Notes: a model not told the origin generated them from the sequence alone. Counted from the stretch's first letter, positions 22,801 through 34,503 are shown. The stretch: DNA of 43,380 bases from Pelargonium cotyledonis (GCA_036897625.1 JAYMTA010000088.1:1-43380); one strand, 5' to 3'. Made by a program: numbers and translations.

Positions 22801-25534
22801 TGATCCAACATTGTAATAGCTCAATTTCATAAACCATCGTGCTTCTTATACGAATAACGGAAGTTTAGTTCTGAAATGAAACTAAAGTTGTTATGAACAT
22901 CAATTCCATTTAAAAATACTCACTGCACTTGTTGAGCCATTTATGTTGGTTCAACTTTTATTTGAGGTCATCACAACATGAACGACAACAACCAAGTCAT
23001 TTCATGAATAATGTTAGGGTCGGCTAAATGAATCATATGGCAAAACTCTTTCGGATCTTTTGCTCGTATTCTTGATGCACTTTATTCTATCTCATGCTAT
23101 CTCTTATGTTAAGCCAAAAGTTACCATGTCTTTCTTCACTACTTTCCATGTTACGTTAGGTCTACCACTATCCTTTTTAACTTTTTCCAATTGAATTCAC
23201 TTACATTTTCTCACGGGATTACTAATCAGTATTCTCTTATTTTCAGTTGACATTGCCCGTTCTTTTTCTCGAATGGTCTTGTTTCTTATCTTATCCTTCC
23301 ACGTTACACATCCACCTAAACATTCTTTTCTCTGCGACCCCCCATTTCATGGCTTTGCATCCTCTATGGAGCCCAACACTCCGGGAAGTTGTTGCAGCCC
23401 AATCTACACCCAATGTTTGAGGGAGATATGTTGGCCTATCCCACATCAGTTGTGGAAGAGGTTCAGTGCTTGGTTTATAAGTGTGAGAGAAAGCCTTACC
23501 CTTTGAGTTAGCAACAATATCGTTAAATTTCATAATTTGGCTACATTTTTTAGCTTCCACTACTAAAATGCTAACTTGCTAGTAGTTTGACTTCCACAAT
23601 TATATATACCTCATTCACTTTATATGTATCCAATGTGGGAATATATCACCCAGTTCAACACTATAATTTGGCTACATTTTTTAGCTTCCACTACTAAAAT
23701 GCTAACTTGTTAGTAGAGTTTGATTTCCACCATTATATATACCTCATTCACTTTATATTTATCCAATGTGGGAATATATCACCCACTTTAACCCTCCCTC
23801 CTACATGCAAGTCTCACATTTTTCTTTTTATCGGTGGGTTCGACACATACATTTTAAATCAGCATCTCCCAAACGTGTATGTATTTTCCTTCTACATGTG
23901 GACCACTACAAACTTGTCCTTTTGCAAGTGGGCCGGAGACCACAAAGGGAGGCAACACAATTAGGCATAAGCTTGGATCATAACCAACTCTGATATAATG
24001 TTAAATTTTAAATTGGGTTACATATAAGACTTGATTTCCTCTACTAAAAGGTGAAATTTGTTAGTAGGTTTCACTTTTACCATTATATATGTTGCTTGTT
24101 TATCTTATATTTCAACAATTTTTACATATTTAGAATTTTGTGTTATGGCTGTCCTACTAGAGTGAGAATCTTTTCTTGTTATGGCAGCTGCTTGATACCT
24201 AGTCTAGAATAAGTAGAGTATCGTTTCTCCACCATCACCAGTATTGATTAGGGCATTGATGAGTTTGCTATGATATTGAAATTGTGAAGTTAGATGTTAA
24301 AACAATGATCTTTACCTGTTCTATTATCTGGTTGCGGGCAACATGAACATTAAAACGAGGATATCTTGGATGAGTAAGAAAGTACCTTCATTTAAGTGGC
24401 CCTTTAGTTGTCTTAGTCTTAGGATATGTTAGCCTTGTTTTATATTAATAGTTTGAAATAACCACACATATCTGGTGATTCTTGTTACAAGTTTGGGGAC
24501 ATTGTTGCCCGCAAATAACACTGCATTCAGTTTGAAGCTGATTGTATTGTGCATGTATTCTAGCAAGACCTTGTCAAATAATGTTTTGCGGGAGGCGTAC
24601 CTGACATTATGTTTATAATTGTGAGCAAGTACTTCTAGGACTATAATAACACCACTACAGCTCTATTTTATCTCTGATGCTTTTGAATGAGATGAAGTGA
24701 AGATATTTGTTTGGACTATAGTAACACCACTACAGCTCTATTTTATCTCTGTGTTGCTTTTGAATGAGGTTAAGTGAAGATATTTGTTTGAAGTTTACTT
24801 GTCCTTGTCATTTTCCTCAGTTTTTCATTCGTCTTTGTGAGAGTATGAGTATTTTGGCTGTTTGACATTGCAGATTGCTGTGCTAGAGGAACACAAACAT
24901 GAAGACGAGTCGGCAGAAAAGGTTGAAGAGGAGGAAGCCAAGCCAAATGATATTGAACCAAGTGAAATGGAGCCACCTCCAAAGAGCAATGCTATGGAGG
25001 AAAAGCCTGACATTAATGATATGCCTATGGACGACAATGAGGTAAATCCATGTTTTCTTGTTTTTTACTGTCCATTCTTTAGGTTTTGGAAATAAGTTTT
25101 CTGTCGTAGGAAAGTTAAATGCCATGAATGGTGGCTGCATTGTGTGAAGAGCCCATGTCAAATGATGGATAAGCTTTTTTATACTAAGGAAAGAAAGAGC
25201 GGTTTAGCGTCCCTATGTCACTGCCCCATGGAAGAAACTGCAGGACACAAAGATCATTGAACTTTTTTTTGTCTTCCATCTGACCTTAATTGATTATGTG
25301 ATGAAAATGTCTTCCATTAAAATCCCCAAGCTCTCTAGTAACTTTTATACCCCCTTCTTTACTATTGAATCTATTTCTGACATAACGTTTTATTTCCAGG
25401 CAGTGGACAATAATCAATTAGAACGGCAAGACCTGAATGAAAGCACATTGGATTTGAGTTTGGGCTGGAAGGGCCATGATGGCGATCATGGCGAGTCTGA
25501 GTCGAAAGTAGACCAAACCAGAGATGGCCAGTAG
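19859..25534 (+). CDS. Uncharacterised acidic plant protein with basic WKKKW motif and C-terminal LxLxL
   Basis: Exons 19859-20173, 24874-25041 and 25400-25534, all phase 0 with GT-AG borders, give 205 aa. I do not recognise a named domain. N-terminal RYGPATGVKGPVRKWKKKWV (about 14-33) is a conserved-looking basic stretch. It is followed by Ser/Asn-rich sequence with a (HN)5 tract encoded by a CACAAT repeat, then KLYKWTPIS and RRRFKYIPIAVLEE across the first splice junction. Exon 2 is Glu/Pro-rich and probably disordered. Exon 3 contains STLDLSLGW (about 176-184), an LxLxL match to the EAR repression motif. Basic clusters plus an EAR-like motif would fit a nuclear co-regulator, but this is inference. 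The first intron is 4.7 kb and carries repeats. Start: first ATG of the frame after the leader. Confidence 0.8.
19985..20014 (+). repeat. Coding (CACAAT)5 hexanucleotide repeat
   Basis: Five exact CACAAT units in exon 1 encode alternating His-Asn. The repeat is in frame, so copy-number changes would lengthen or shorten the protein without a frameshift. Confidence 0.95.
22970..23400 (-). mobile_element. LINE fragment (RTE-like 3' end) in intron 1
   Basis: Minus-strand translation at about 23290-23345 reads AEKRMFRWMC, the common end-of-RT-domain motif (RMLRWMCG) of plant non-LTR elements. The plus strand carries the matching 3' end words 'aacaaccaag' and 'gggtcggctaaatgaatc' at 22986-23034, next to an ACAAC-rich tail. 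Multiple stops show it is dead. It is inserted antisense to the host gene. Confidence 0.6.
23529..23795 (+). repeat. Tandem duplication of a 132-bp unit
   Basis: Two near-identical units begin 'ataatttggctacattttt' at 23530 and about 23662 and end in 'gggaatatatcacccac/gtt'. A third, more decayed copy is recognisable at about 24008-24120. The unit follows a 'cccacatcagttgtgga' segment, a phrase common in small LTR/TRIM-type elements, so it may derive from a terminal repeat. That origin is unproven. Confidence 0.7.
24638..24790 (+). repeat. Tandem duplication, 75-bp period
   Basis: 'ggactata(a/g)taacaccactacagc' through 'gaagatatttgttt' occurs twice in a row, starting at 24638 and 24713, just before exon 2 of the host gene. 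The copies differ at only a few positions. Confidence 0.85.
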
Positions 25535-26419
25535 GAAAGACTGACCTTTACCCATAGCAAAGTGCTGAGAGATAAGATGGGTTAATTTTTTTCCGATGCA
25601 CAGAACATAAGACACTCATAATGACCATTATATATGCTCATGCCTGATTTAGAAATGCAATTTTCCCTTGGATTTCTATTCTGATGTTGGTTGTCTCAGT
25701 CTTTAATTTGATACTCTCTGAGCTGATTAGTATTTATTTGTACCGATTTTGTGTACTAAAGAGACACAATAACAATTTTCTTTTTAAAATTAATGAAGGA
25801 TATATATATATATATTTTAATATTCTTGATATGGAAGAAACCTTGTATGTCAGGCAATTTTGTTGTTTGAAATGCTTTTTTCCATTTTCACATTCTTGAA
25901 TTTCAAAGCACTAAATGTATTTTAACAAAGAATTTCCAAAATGTAGTGTTTGCTTGGATCTTTTGGTCTTGGGAACATCTGTGTTCATTGAGGCTATACC
26001 TGCACAAACTAGTCTCTCTTATGTTCTGAATTAAGATTTATAGTGAGGAAATTTATGAAGCTCTATAAATACACAAATTAAAGGACACATTAAAATCTTA
26101 TTAGAACAGGTGGGGCTTATAATTTTAAAAACTTGATCACACGTTTACCTACAGTAGGCAGAGAAAGATGGTCAAGGTCCACTTATTGTAGTTCTAGGAT
26201 CCTAGATTTCAATAACTTGCAGGACCAAGAACAATATTATACCGCAGCACGAAAGAAATTTATCGATTAGAAGATAACATCCTTAACATGAAATTATGTT
26301 TCATTGCGCACATTAAATTCATGATCGTATAAGTTTTTAACAACTGGAACTAATTGATAATGCAACAAGAATAATCCTTCATGCCAAGAAAATAAACTGA
26401 GGTTTTGAAGATTTTGTTG
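25535..26419. other. Convergent intergenic region
   Basis: It holds the 3' UTRs of the plus-strand 205-aa protein gene and the minus-strand MPC2 gene. A short (TA)n run lies at about 25801-25814. No gene is seen. Confidence 0.6.
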
Positions 26420-27856
26420 TCATTCTTTTGTCGCAGCAACCTCTGCCTCCTCAGGCTCGGAAAAGTAATCATGCCTGGATAGTTGAAAAAAGAAAAAGAC
26501 TTAAGAGACGTTTGTCAATGCACAATGGCAGTATCAACTATAAATGTTAATGACAAGAAGAAAACCAAGCGATTTATTAGACTATCTGAAATCATGTCAG
26601 AATTTCTTTTCCCTTTCACCATCTTGAACCATGAAATATAACAGGAAGGTAATTTCAAAACTATTCTAAATTGAGATGTTTAAAGCTCCAAGTACTCCTA
26701 ACTATCCTTTGTACAAAGCAACACAAAATTCCATATGATGATAAATAACTTTACCGTATTTTGCGTGAAAGTTGGTAGATGCCCGTAGTAGCCATAGCAA
26801 CATTTACACTAAAAAGATTCCAATTCTTCTGCAATTAGTCAAACAGCAAGAATCAAAATCAACAACCATCAATATCCCATAAACAAAAATCAGATTTATG
26901 AGTAAACAATGGAAGAAGAGTTTTCACTTGGTGAGGTACTATTATTAATACAATAGGAGTCAAATTCACATTATCCCTATCTTTGTGTGTGCTTCTGCTT
27001 CACACATTATCATAGCAACATTAAAGACTACGGTTACTAAAACAAGTTTCATATTGAGCTCAAAGAATAATGTCCACAGCCTATATTACTGAAGCAAATT
27101 GCATTTTTTTGCTTTCTTTTTTTCTGAGTAAAGATACAGTATTTTGTCTAGTAGTTTGTAAGCTTAATCAATGATAGACTCTTTGATCGCTCCAAAGTCA
27201 TCAATTTCAAACTCAAAAAACTTTTAGCAAGTTTATTTGTTGCTTTCCCAGCACAGAATACAGTAAATAACAATCCTTAGATGTAAACATGATCCAGAGA
27301 TGTAAATTCTCTTTCTGGTGGTCTACAACCCACTGAATTCTCTGCTGATACATGAAAAACAAAAACAGTATGTGATCAGCATAACTAATGGGCCCATGAA
27401 TGTAGCACATCAACCAACTAAAAGATGTGCTAAAATCTGAAATATATATTCCTTCCAAAATTTAAAGAACATGCAGATGTATAATTGGGTGGTCTATAGG
27501 ATTACAAAATAAAAAGGAAAGATGACACCAGAGTATGATCATGAGTTCTACATATAGATAACGTCAAGTACAGAAGCGGTGATGTTCGGAAGTCTTTTGA
27601 TATTGATCACATCATCTTTATATGCCCAAGAGAAGGCCATTTTTATCAAATGCAGAACTTACCGGAGTGATTACCATGCTGTACCGTGACCAAACAACTC
27701 CAGTGCATGTAACAGCTGCGTGGCACATAACAAGAGTGAGAAAAATACTAGAGCATCACAACTCAAGAAAGGTAGGCTGAAAAAAGTAAACAGAAAATAC
27801 AACTTAAGCAAGTTTACTTGATTAAATAAGCATCTACATTCATGTGACAGATTCTT

Positions 27857-27901
<45 letters not shown>

Positions 27902-29082
27902 TGACATTGTATTTGAGCACACATATTATGCCTTTTCACAGACCTAATTGCTGAGGATATGAGAGCTTTTCAGGTGGTTTAGCAAAGTCAGCCACATTAG
28001 CTATGCTGATGCCCCATTTAAAAGTCGGTGCCCAAAAATGAACTGCAAGACAGAACAGTAAATGTATGGATACAGTAATAACAGAAAATCTAAAATGACA
28101 TAGAGAATGGGTGAGAAGTATACTAAGCTATGAATCAGAAATAAAAAAAGGTTTGCAAAGAGCTCAAATTGCCCTCATACCGTAAACAAGGCACATAACA
28201 ATCAAACTCAAACAAGCTAAAGTACAATAAGAGAGAAGGCATTCCCTGAAAGTAATGTCTGGTTTCCTGAAATGAGTAATAAGTTGTTTCGAGATCACAA
28301 TGACATTCTGTACGTAACTTACAAGGACTCAACCCAGATAAAAAGTTATAAGGCAATTAAACGTACATGACTATGAGAAGTATCCTATTTCATCATCCTG
28401 GGCGACGTAAACATATTAGATCACAGGCTAAAAGTTCTACTCGGACACCAACCTCAACCCATCATTCATATCACACATCACTAATTTGATCATTTATCCT
28501 TTCAAAACTTTTCCAAGGATATCTTTTCATTCCTCTAACTTTAAAATCCTACAAATGGGTAGGCAATAAACCAGCTCAAAATTCATCAACCAATTTACAT
28601 AAATCCCATCACAATTTGAGCATTTGGTTCACACACAACTACAAACTAACCTCTTTTACTATATAAAAAACAGGACATCAAATTTGGAAAGTTAATTTAT
28701 CTTTAAAATGGATTTTAATTTTTTATGATAGATTCATGTACAGTAGCTTACTTGTCTGTGAACAAAAAAACACACAAAGAACAACTTTTTTCGTAGCTAA
28801 TGATCTAAATATAATAATAAACAAGCGACGAATCTTCAGTTTCGCGAAAATGACATATATTTTTACAGAAACATGGATGAGAACAATAAGATCAAATTAT
28901 GCGAGAAGTTGAAGAGCAAAATGGAAATCGACAAACAGTCAGGTGAAATTGATTGGAGATTCAGAAAATAAAATGAAACCATATCGAAAAAAGAAAAAGG
29001 ATCGGAGAAGAAACCGAGTCGACTCACTGGTTTTGGGACCCGCTGGATGGTTCCACAGAGCTTGAAGCTTCGAAGTCGCCAT
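26420..29082 (-). CDS. MPC2: Mitochondrial pyruvate carrier subunit 2
   Basis: Five exons: 29082-29028, 28042-27944, 27715-27663, 26828-26755 and 26474-26420. All are GT-AG with consistent phases; 111 aa, normal for the family. MPC proteins form heterodimers in the inner mitochondrial membrane and import pyruvate into the matrix. Visible signatures: N-terminal amphipathic LQALWNHPAGPKT (6-18), HFWAPTFKWGISIANVADF (20-38, first membrane helix), KPPEKLSYPQQ, the second segment VVWSRYSMVITPKNWNLF, then NVAMATTGIYQLSRKIR as the third. The tail HDYFSEPEEAEVAATKE is acidic. No cleavable presequence is expected. It shares a 206-bp upstream region with MED11. The longest intron (26829-27662) and the 28043-29027 intron contain only AT-rich sequence and simple repeats. 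Confidence 0.95.
27857..27898. repeat. (TA)7(GA)14 compound microsatellite
   Basis: Located in MPC2 intron 2. Likely polymorphic. Confidence 0.95.
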
Positions 29083-29288
29083 GAAAATTCAACTCGGGGA
29101 AGGCACAGAATGACATTGACGACTATGATCAAGCGCGTGGCAATCGCATCAGGCCTTTTAATTTACCTTCGCTAATACGCTGCCGTTTTGAGCGAGCCAA
29201 CTTGCTGACAGTACGACGTCGTATACGCTCTCACGTAGGCTGGTTTTGATTTGAGTCTTGTTGCTGAGAACTGAGAAAGCAAAGAGCT
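29083..29288. promoter_or_regulatory. Shared divergent promoter of MPC2 and MED11
   Basis: Only 206 bp separate the two start codons, which point away from each other. No TATA box is evident on either strand. A perfect 12-bp palindrome TACGACGTCGTA (29212-29223) contains the GACGTC ACGT-core bound by bZIP factors. Bidirectional function is inferred from spacing. Confidence 0.7.
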
Positions 29289-30852
29289 ATGGAGTCGCAG
29301 CAGAGCCCGAACACGTCGCTTCAACGTCTTCAAAATGTGGAGAAGGTATGATTTTGAGAACTGGGTGTTTTAGTTTGAGAAGAGACCTAAGATTCCCATT
29401 TTTTTATTTTGATCGATTGTTTGGTGGTTTTGTTGTTTTGTGGCAGAGAGTGGTTAGGGTTTTGGAGCTTGCAGGAGGAGTCATGGAGGAACTGTCGAAC
29501 CCTTCTGGACCCAGAAAAGAATTCGTCAACAACCATTGCCGCGAGTTCATGCAGCTCATCAAGGTAATTTATCAAATTTTGTGAATTTTGGCTTGATCTG
29601 GGTCAAAATTTGGCACAAAATTGGGGGAATGTTCCGTTAAATGGATTCAAGAATGTGGGGCAAGATAAATTGGGCGATTGTTAGAAATGGTTAAAACAAT
29701 TTGATCTAATCTGATTAAAGCTTGAAAGTTGAGCAAATTAGCATTTGTTACTTCTATTTATCGGAATACCAAAATGTGTAGTTTCCTGGCTTTTACAGTT
29801 TATATGGTGTCTATGTCTGTTTTATATAATCTCTTTTTAACTATTTCTTTGATATAGAGCTTTATATTTTATATGATTCTTTCATTTTTGTTCCATTGGT
29901 AGTTCAATTTTAGGATGGCTATCAAGTAAAATGTTTTGTGTTTGCCCATATTTGAGAATCTCATATATTCAGTGCATTACATCTATAATTTCAATTAGCC
30001 CTTCCATTATGTGGTCCTTCAAGAATCTGGCCTTATGCTTTCTTTCAAATCATTTTTTATGTTTGCATCATGGCTTCAATGGTGTCTGTCATATATTTTC
30101 TAGAGGTTTCAGCCTTCACCAAATTTATAATTTAGGTCAGCTAAAGGCCACCTTTTATTGTGCAGTGAACCGCTGGACCAAATATTTAATAGCATATTTT
30201 GCCCGCATGCTGCTATTTAAATACTTGCATATGGTTAGCTTCCATTATATGTAAAGGGCTTGGAAATTTAATATATTTTCTTAGAAGTTGACAACTGTTA
30301 ACTAATCTTTAATAGCACCAGAAGATTCATTTAAAAGATTCAACCAAAGCAACCTAAATAACTTCATACATTTATGTTAGGATGTAGTTATAGCTGGGCA
30401 CAGTGCTTGATATCATGTTCCTCTTTAAGTTCCTTCATACGTGCTATGTAACATAAGTTAGTATGGTTGGTGTTTGGCCTTTGATTGAATCTCGGTATTA
30501 TAATGATTATTTAGTGCATTCTAAGACATGTTTTTGGTTCTCGTTTTGTAAGAGGCTAGATTTGAACTAGTTGCAGTTTCTTAATAAACATCTCTGCTAC
30601 AAAAGTTTTGAGGATTAAATAACATGGAAATTTGTTTTTCTCCATATATATCAGGACATCCAAGTGACATTGCGGGATGAAATCAAAAGTGCTTGTGAGT
30701 ATCGCCCATTTGAGAAGTGTGATTACAGTTCAAGAATAGCTAATGAGATCTGTTGCAAGAAACTGGAATATGTTCTTTCGCAGTTGGATGGAATGAAGCA
30801 AAATATTGATGAATATCATGGTGAAGTTAAGATGGAAGTAGAGCATTTGTAG
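29289..30852 (+). CDS. MED11: Mediator of RNA polymerase II transcription subunit 11
   Basis: Exons 29289-29345, 29447-29563 and 30655-30852, all phase 0, GT-AG; 123 aa, close to the known plant length. MED11 belongs to the Mediator head module, pairs with MED22, and helps recruit general transcription factors in the nucleus. Signatures: SLQRLQNVEKRVVRVLELAG (residues 10-29), then GVMEELSNPSGPRKEFV, CREFMQLIKDIQVTLRDEIK and ACEYRPFEKCDYSSRIANEI, and the C-terminal helix LEYVLSQLDGMKQNIDEY. The protein is all-helical, as expected. The ATG at 29289 is the only one in frame before the conserved start MESQQSPNTS. An overlapping frame at 29258 is a shadow. Confidence 0.95.
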
Positions 30853-31294
30853 GGTACCTCATCGTCTTCCTCATTCTCATTTGATGGGTACCAAAACTGA
30901 GTTCAAAATAAGCTTTCAATCAGGATACTAGATCATGTAATCCGCGCAACTATTTGATATTGGTGTAAAAGTTCGGAAGGAGGAAAACTGAAATTTTGCC
31001 ATAGTGGTTTGTAAGAAGATGGAGATGGTGACCCGTGACCCTGATTTTCATCAAATTCTTTTTGGGGCTACAAAATGGAATATCTTATGTGTACGAAGTC
31101 ACTCCCAGAATTGAAGTTTGCATATGGTGTAAAATCTTAATTCCTTGCTTTGCATCTGTTTGTGCCCTGTTACACTCATTTTTTAAGTTTTTGTTTATAT
31201 ATTTTTTTAAATACTTTAGTTTCTTGGGCTATCAACTTCAATATGTTTGCTTTTTTATTTCTAAATCTGCTGTATAGCCTGCAATAGCAAATTC
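30853..31294. other. MED11 3' region
   Basis: Presumed 3' UTR, then AT-rich spacer. Nothing else recognised. Confidence 0.5.
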
Positions 31295-31466
31295 TGCATG
31301 AGCCCGCCCCCTTATGCTACAACGCTTTGGACTATTGCTTTAGCACTATATACTGACAGTCCGTACTGTTGTAGCGCTCTGAGGTCCCGCTGTGGCGGAT
31401 TGAGCCGGAGTTCCCAATCGCTGTAGCGGAATGCACAGTCCCGCCATAGCGGTTGAGATCTTGATA
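31295..31466. repeat. Cluster of short CG-rich palindromes
   Basis: CCGCTGTGGCGG (31387-31398), CGCTGTAGCG (31419-31428) and CCGCCATAGCGG (31441-31452) are related near-palindromes. CTACAACGC (31317-31325) pairs with GTTGTAGCGC (31369-31378) in inverted orientation. The cluster stands out sharply in AT-rich surroundings and resembles decayed repeat DNA. Function and family are unknown. Confidence 0.55.
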
Positions 31467-31918
31467 CGATTTTGGATTGTGGATTTGCATACTTATTCTA
31501 GTCATTGAGCAACAAGTTAAAAGAAAGTGCCCACCCCAAGAATTACTGGGTCCACAACAGCAACCATGTCCAATACAACACCTAACCTTAACTGGACGGC
31601 ATAACTACAGTTTCTTACCTTATGGTAGACTCTCTTTGTAGTTTTATATCTTATGCTATTTTTTCATTGTTTTTCCTACTCTATGATTTTCAAAAAAGGT
31701 TCCGTCAGTTATTTCGGACGGAAAACGTCATTAAAACCCCCATTTGTCATGTACATACCATGTATATTTCCTAAATCTCTAAAATGCCCTTACCTTATAT
31801 ACCTTCATCTTCTTCTTCGTTGGAACATAACCAGGAGCAAGCTCCATTGTTGAACCAGGAACAACCTCCCTAAAATGCCAGATTTACTCTGCCAAAGACA
31901 GAGGAGCTCACCAACGTC
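31467..31918. other. Intergenic
   Basis: AT-rich, with a small inverted pair 'ttccgtca'/'cggacgga' near 31700. No gene recognised. Confidence 0.45.
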
Positions 31919-32386
31919 ATGGAAGAGGTCGAACGACGTCGTCGTCGCGTGGGTCAGCTCCAAAGACATCGTCGGATTCGGTCTTCACCGTCAGCCAGAG
32001 CATCTCAAGATCGACGACGAATCCACCTTCTCCATCTGGTTATTGACGACGAATTGGCCAAGGCGATTTCGATGGCGATTCTGTCTACCACCACTCCCCT
32101 ACTCTCGATTTGGCTGCGCGAGCTCCGATCTGGCAACTTCGAGACCAGATCTGGCTTTTGGGATCTAATTGAGCTTGATTTTGGATGCTTTAATTTATTT
32201 TATGATTTCCTTTGTTTGCACTTTTTTATCTTTTGGGAAGTAGACAGGGGACTTTTTTGTTTTAATCCATGGAATTCTGGTTTTTATTTGCAATTTTGTT
32301 TTTCATGTTCTTGGTTTACTTTTCATTCTGGAGTGGACATGGTGAATTGCAGTATTTTTTGGAGAGAGAGAGAGAGAGAGATGTAA
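31919..32386 (+). other. Open frame of 155 codons in a GC-rich island; doubtful gene
   Basis: Bases 31880-32165 are clearly richer in GC than their surroundings and hold overlapping open frames in two phases (97 and 155 codons). The longer begins MEEVERRRRRVGQLQRHRR. The sequence after 32165 looks like intron or UTR (T-rich) and ends in a GA run. No domain is recognised, and no downstream exon could be joined. It may be a first exon, a 5' UTR, or a captured fragment in a transposon. Confidence 0.2.
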
Positions 32387-32870
32387 TTTGGTTGTTGAAT
32401 GAAAAGAAAATTGCAATCTTTGAAGGTAAAATCGTCTTTTCACCTTTTAGTTAACTGTGTTAGAGACAGAACCTTTCTTGAAAATTATAAAATAGAAAAA
32501 ACAATAAAAATATAGCATAATGTATAAAATTGAAAAGAGAGTCTAGCATAACGTAAGTAACTGTAATTATTCCTAACTGAACCAATGCATAGCATAGAAT
32601 AGTACAACTGTACAAGTACAAACAAACTGCAAGCAATAGTACTAAAACAAAACAAAACGACACACCACCTCAAATCATCACCAATCAGCGTCCAAAGCAG
32701 AGCGTCGCATGCGAACGCAACCCAATAAAAAAAAAAAAAAAACAGAGCACGTCCTAGATAAATCCTCTCTCTTCACTGTTCTTTAATATTCTATCATCAT
32801 CAACCAAACCAACCCTTCAAAACAAACAAAACCCTCAAAACCAACACTAGTCTCAACCACTAAGCAAACT

Positions 32871-33425
32871 ATGAAGAAGCTGTACCAGCGCAGCAGCAAA
32901 GGGGCGGTCCACCCATCGCCCCCGCCCGCCGTCTCCGACCACCACCTCGCCTTCCTCCCCGCCGCCATCCTCGCCCTCGCCGCCGCCCTCTCCCCCGATG
33001 ATCGCCACGTCCTCGCCTACCTCATCTCCTCCTCCAACTTCTCCGATCCTCGCAAAGACGATCATCACCCCCACCCTCCTCTCTTCAACTGCAGCTGCTT
33101 CAACTGCTACATGAATTTCTGGGTACGCTGGGACTCCTCCCCCAATCGCCACGTCATTCACCAGATTATCGATGCTTTTGAAGACGGCTTGGCTCTCAAA
33201 AAGTCCACCTCCAAGAAGGACCGCAAGAAGAGACCCAATCACAAGTCCTCCAAGCGCACCGAGTTCAAGCAGGAACCGCTGCTGCTGCTAGATGATTCCG
33301 CCGCCGGAGACGGCGGTGGTGAAGACGCCAATCGCGGCGGCGAGGGAGAGGAGGGGTCGGAGAAAGGGTCGGTGAGGAAGATTGTGAGTTTCATTGGGGA
33401 GAAGATTTGGGGAGTCTGGGGATAG
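32871..33425 (+). CDS. Conserved plant protein of unknown function with CxCxxC motif
   Basis: Single exon, 184 aa, ATG at 32871, TAG at 33423. The N-terminus MKKLYQRSSKGAVHPSPP is basic. SDHHLAFLPAAILALAAAL (22-40) is a hydrophobic helix followed by SPDDRHVLAYLIS. The most conserved-looking part is FNCSCFNCYMNFWVRWDSS (72-90), with Cys74, 76 and 79, then PNRHVIHQIIDAFEDGLA. A Lys-rich stretch (110-133) and an Asp/Gly/Glu-rich, likely disordered region (140-168) follow, and the end is RKIVSFIGEKIWGVWG. From memory, similar small intronless proteins occur across eudicots, including one near HT1 in Arabidopsis. The Cys cluster may bind metal or be lipidated; neither is shown. GC content is far above the flanks, as expected for a real coding exon. 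Confidence 0.85.
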   Translation: MKKLYQRSSKGAVHPSPPPAVSDHHLAFLPAAILALAAALSPDDRHVLAYLISSSNFSDPRKDDHHPHPPLFNCSCFNCYMNFWVRWDSSPNRHVIHQIIDAFEDGLALKKSTSKKDRKKRPNHKSSKRTEFKQEPLLLLDDSAAGDGGGEDANRGGEGEEGSEKGSVRKIVSFIGEKIWGVWG

Positions 33426-34458
33426 TAAAATCACTTGGGTTTCTTCAACAAACAAGAAACAAAGGTGGGTTTCTGCAGTTAGTTTTTGTTTTCTGTTATT
33501 TTTGTAAATTATTATTATTATTACCCTTTAATTTACTATGTAAAAATGGGTAGCTAACCTTTTGTTGTGAAATCTGTCTCTGGGTTTTTTCAATACTATA
33601 GCTTTCTATAGTTACCTTCTCAATCTCTGTCTCTGTTTATGTTTAATTTGCCATGGATGAGACATGTTTTTTGTTCTGTTTCTCTTGTTGGGTGTTTTGG
33701 ATTTTCTTAAACAGAGGAGTCTTTTTCTTTCTTTTTTTTCTTTTGCATTGAATATGAGTTTGAAAAAGAATTTTCAAATTTTGAGTTCTGTCAATAGCTG
33801 TCACAATTTGAGAAATTTGATGGAAGTAATTTACAACATACTACTGTAGCCAATATTCATAAATAAATTTAAATAGAAATATAAACTTAGATTTTCAAAT
33901 TCACAAGAAAATTGTACAGATTGGAGATTGTTTTTAGGACTACCTAGTGAGTAGTGACATGTGTTCCATTGATTACAAGTAGCATAATACGGCGCCGTTT
34001 TCGTCTTGGTCTAGACATAGTGATTGCTCTCTACAGGGTACGACGCCGAATTTCAAACGGATATTTGGATGAGAAGAGAAAATAGGAGGTTCATCAACTA
34101 GAAATAAACTACCCATTACCAACCAAATCCCATTTTGCCGGAAATTCCCAAACACATTGGCTTCCTTTTTTTTTTTTTTTTTTTGTCTAAACAATAAATT
34201 CCCTCAACGGGTCCGCAAAACTCGTAGTAACACGCTTAGACTAACACAGATTCAGAAGTAAATTACAGTTAAAGTTCATCTTTTTTCTATTGATTCATTA
34301 ATTTTTTATCAGATTAGTCGAATAAATTTTAAATACGAGCGAGTTTGGATCTAAATTCACAATGATATATGTAGGGTTACATAGAGTGAAGTGCTTTAAA
34401 AAGAATTTAATTGTGGTGGCTTTGACGAGGACAGCCAAATTAGGGTTTGATTAAATAA

Positions 34459-34503
34459 AAGTCACTATAATTGATGTATGTAAGTCACTATAATTGATGT
34501 ATG
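34459..34503 (+). repeat. 23-bp tandem duplication
   Basis: 'aagtcactataattgatgta' plus three bases is repeated exactly twice, at 34459 and 34482. Confidence 0.9.

Noticed and set aside
32853..33242. 129-codon minus-strand frame
   Set aside because: Antisense shadow of the GC-rich single-exon gene at 32871-33425.
33991..34060. 'cggcgccg' and 'acgacgccg' patches as a regulatory module
   Set aside because: Short, with no adjacent gene start; similar words are scattered in plant intergenic DNA.
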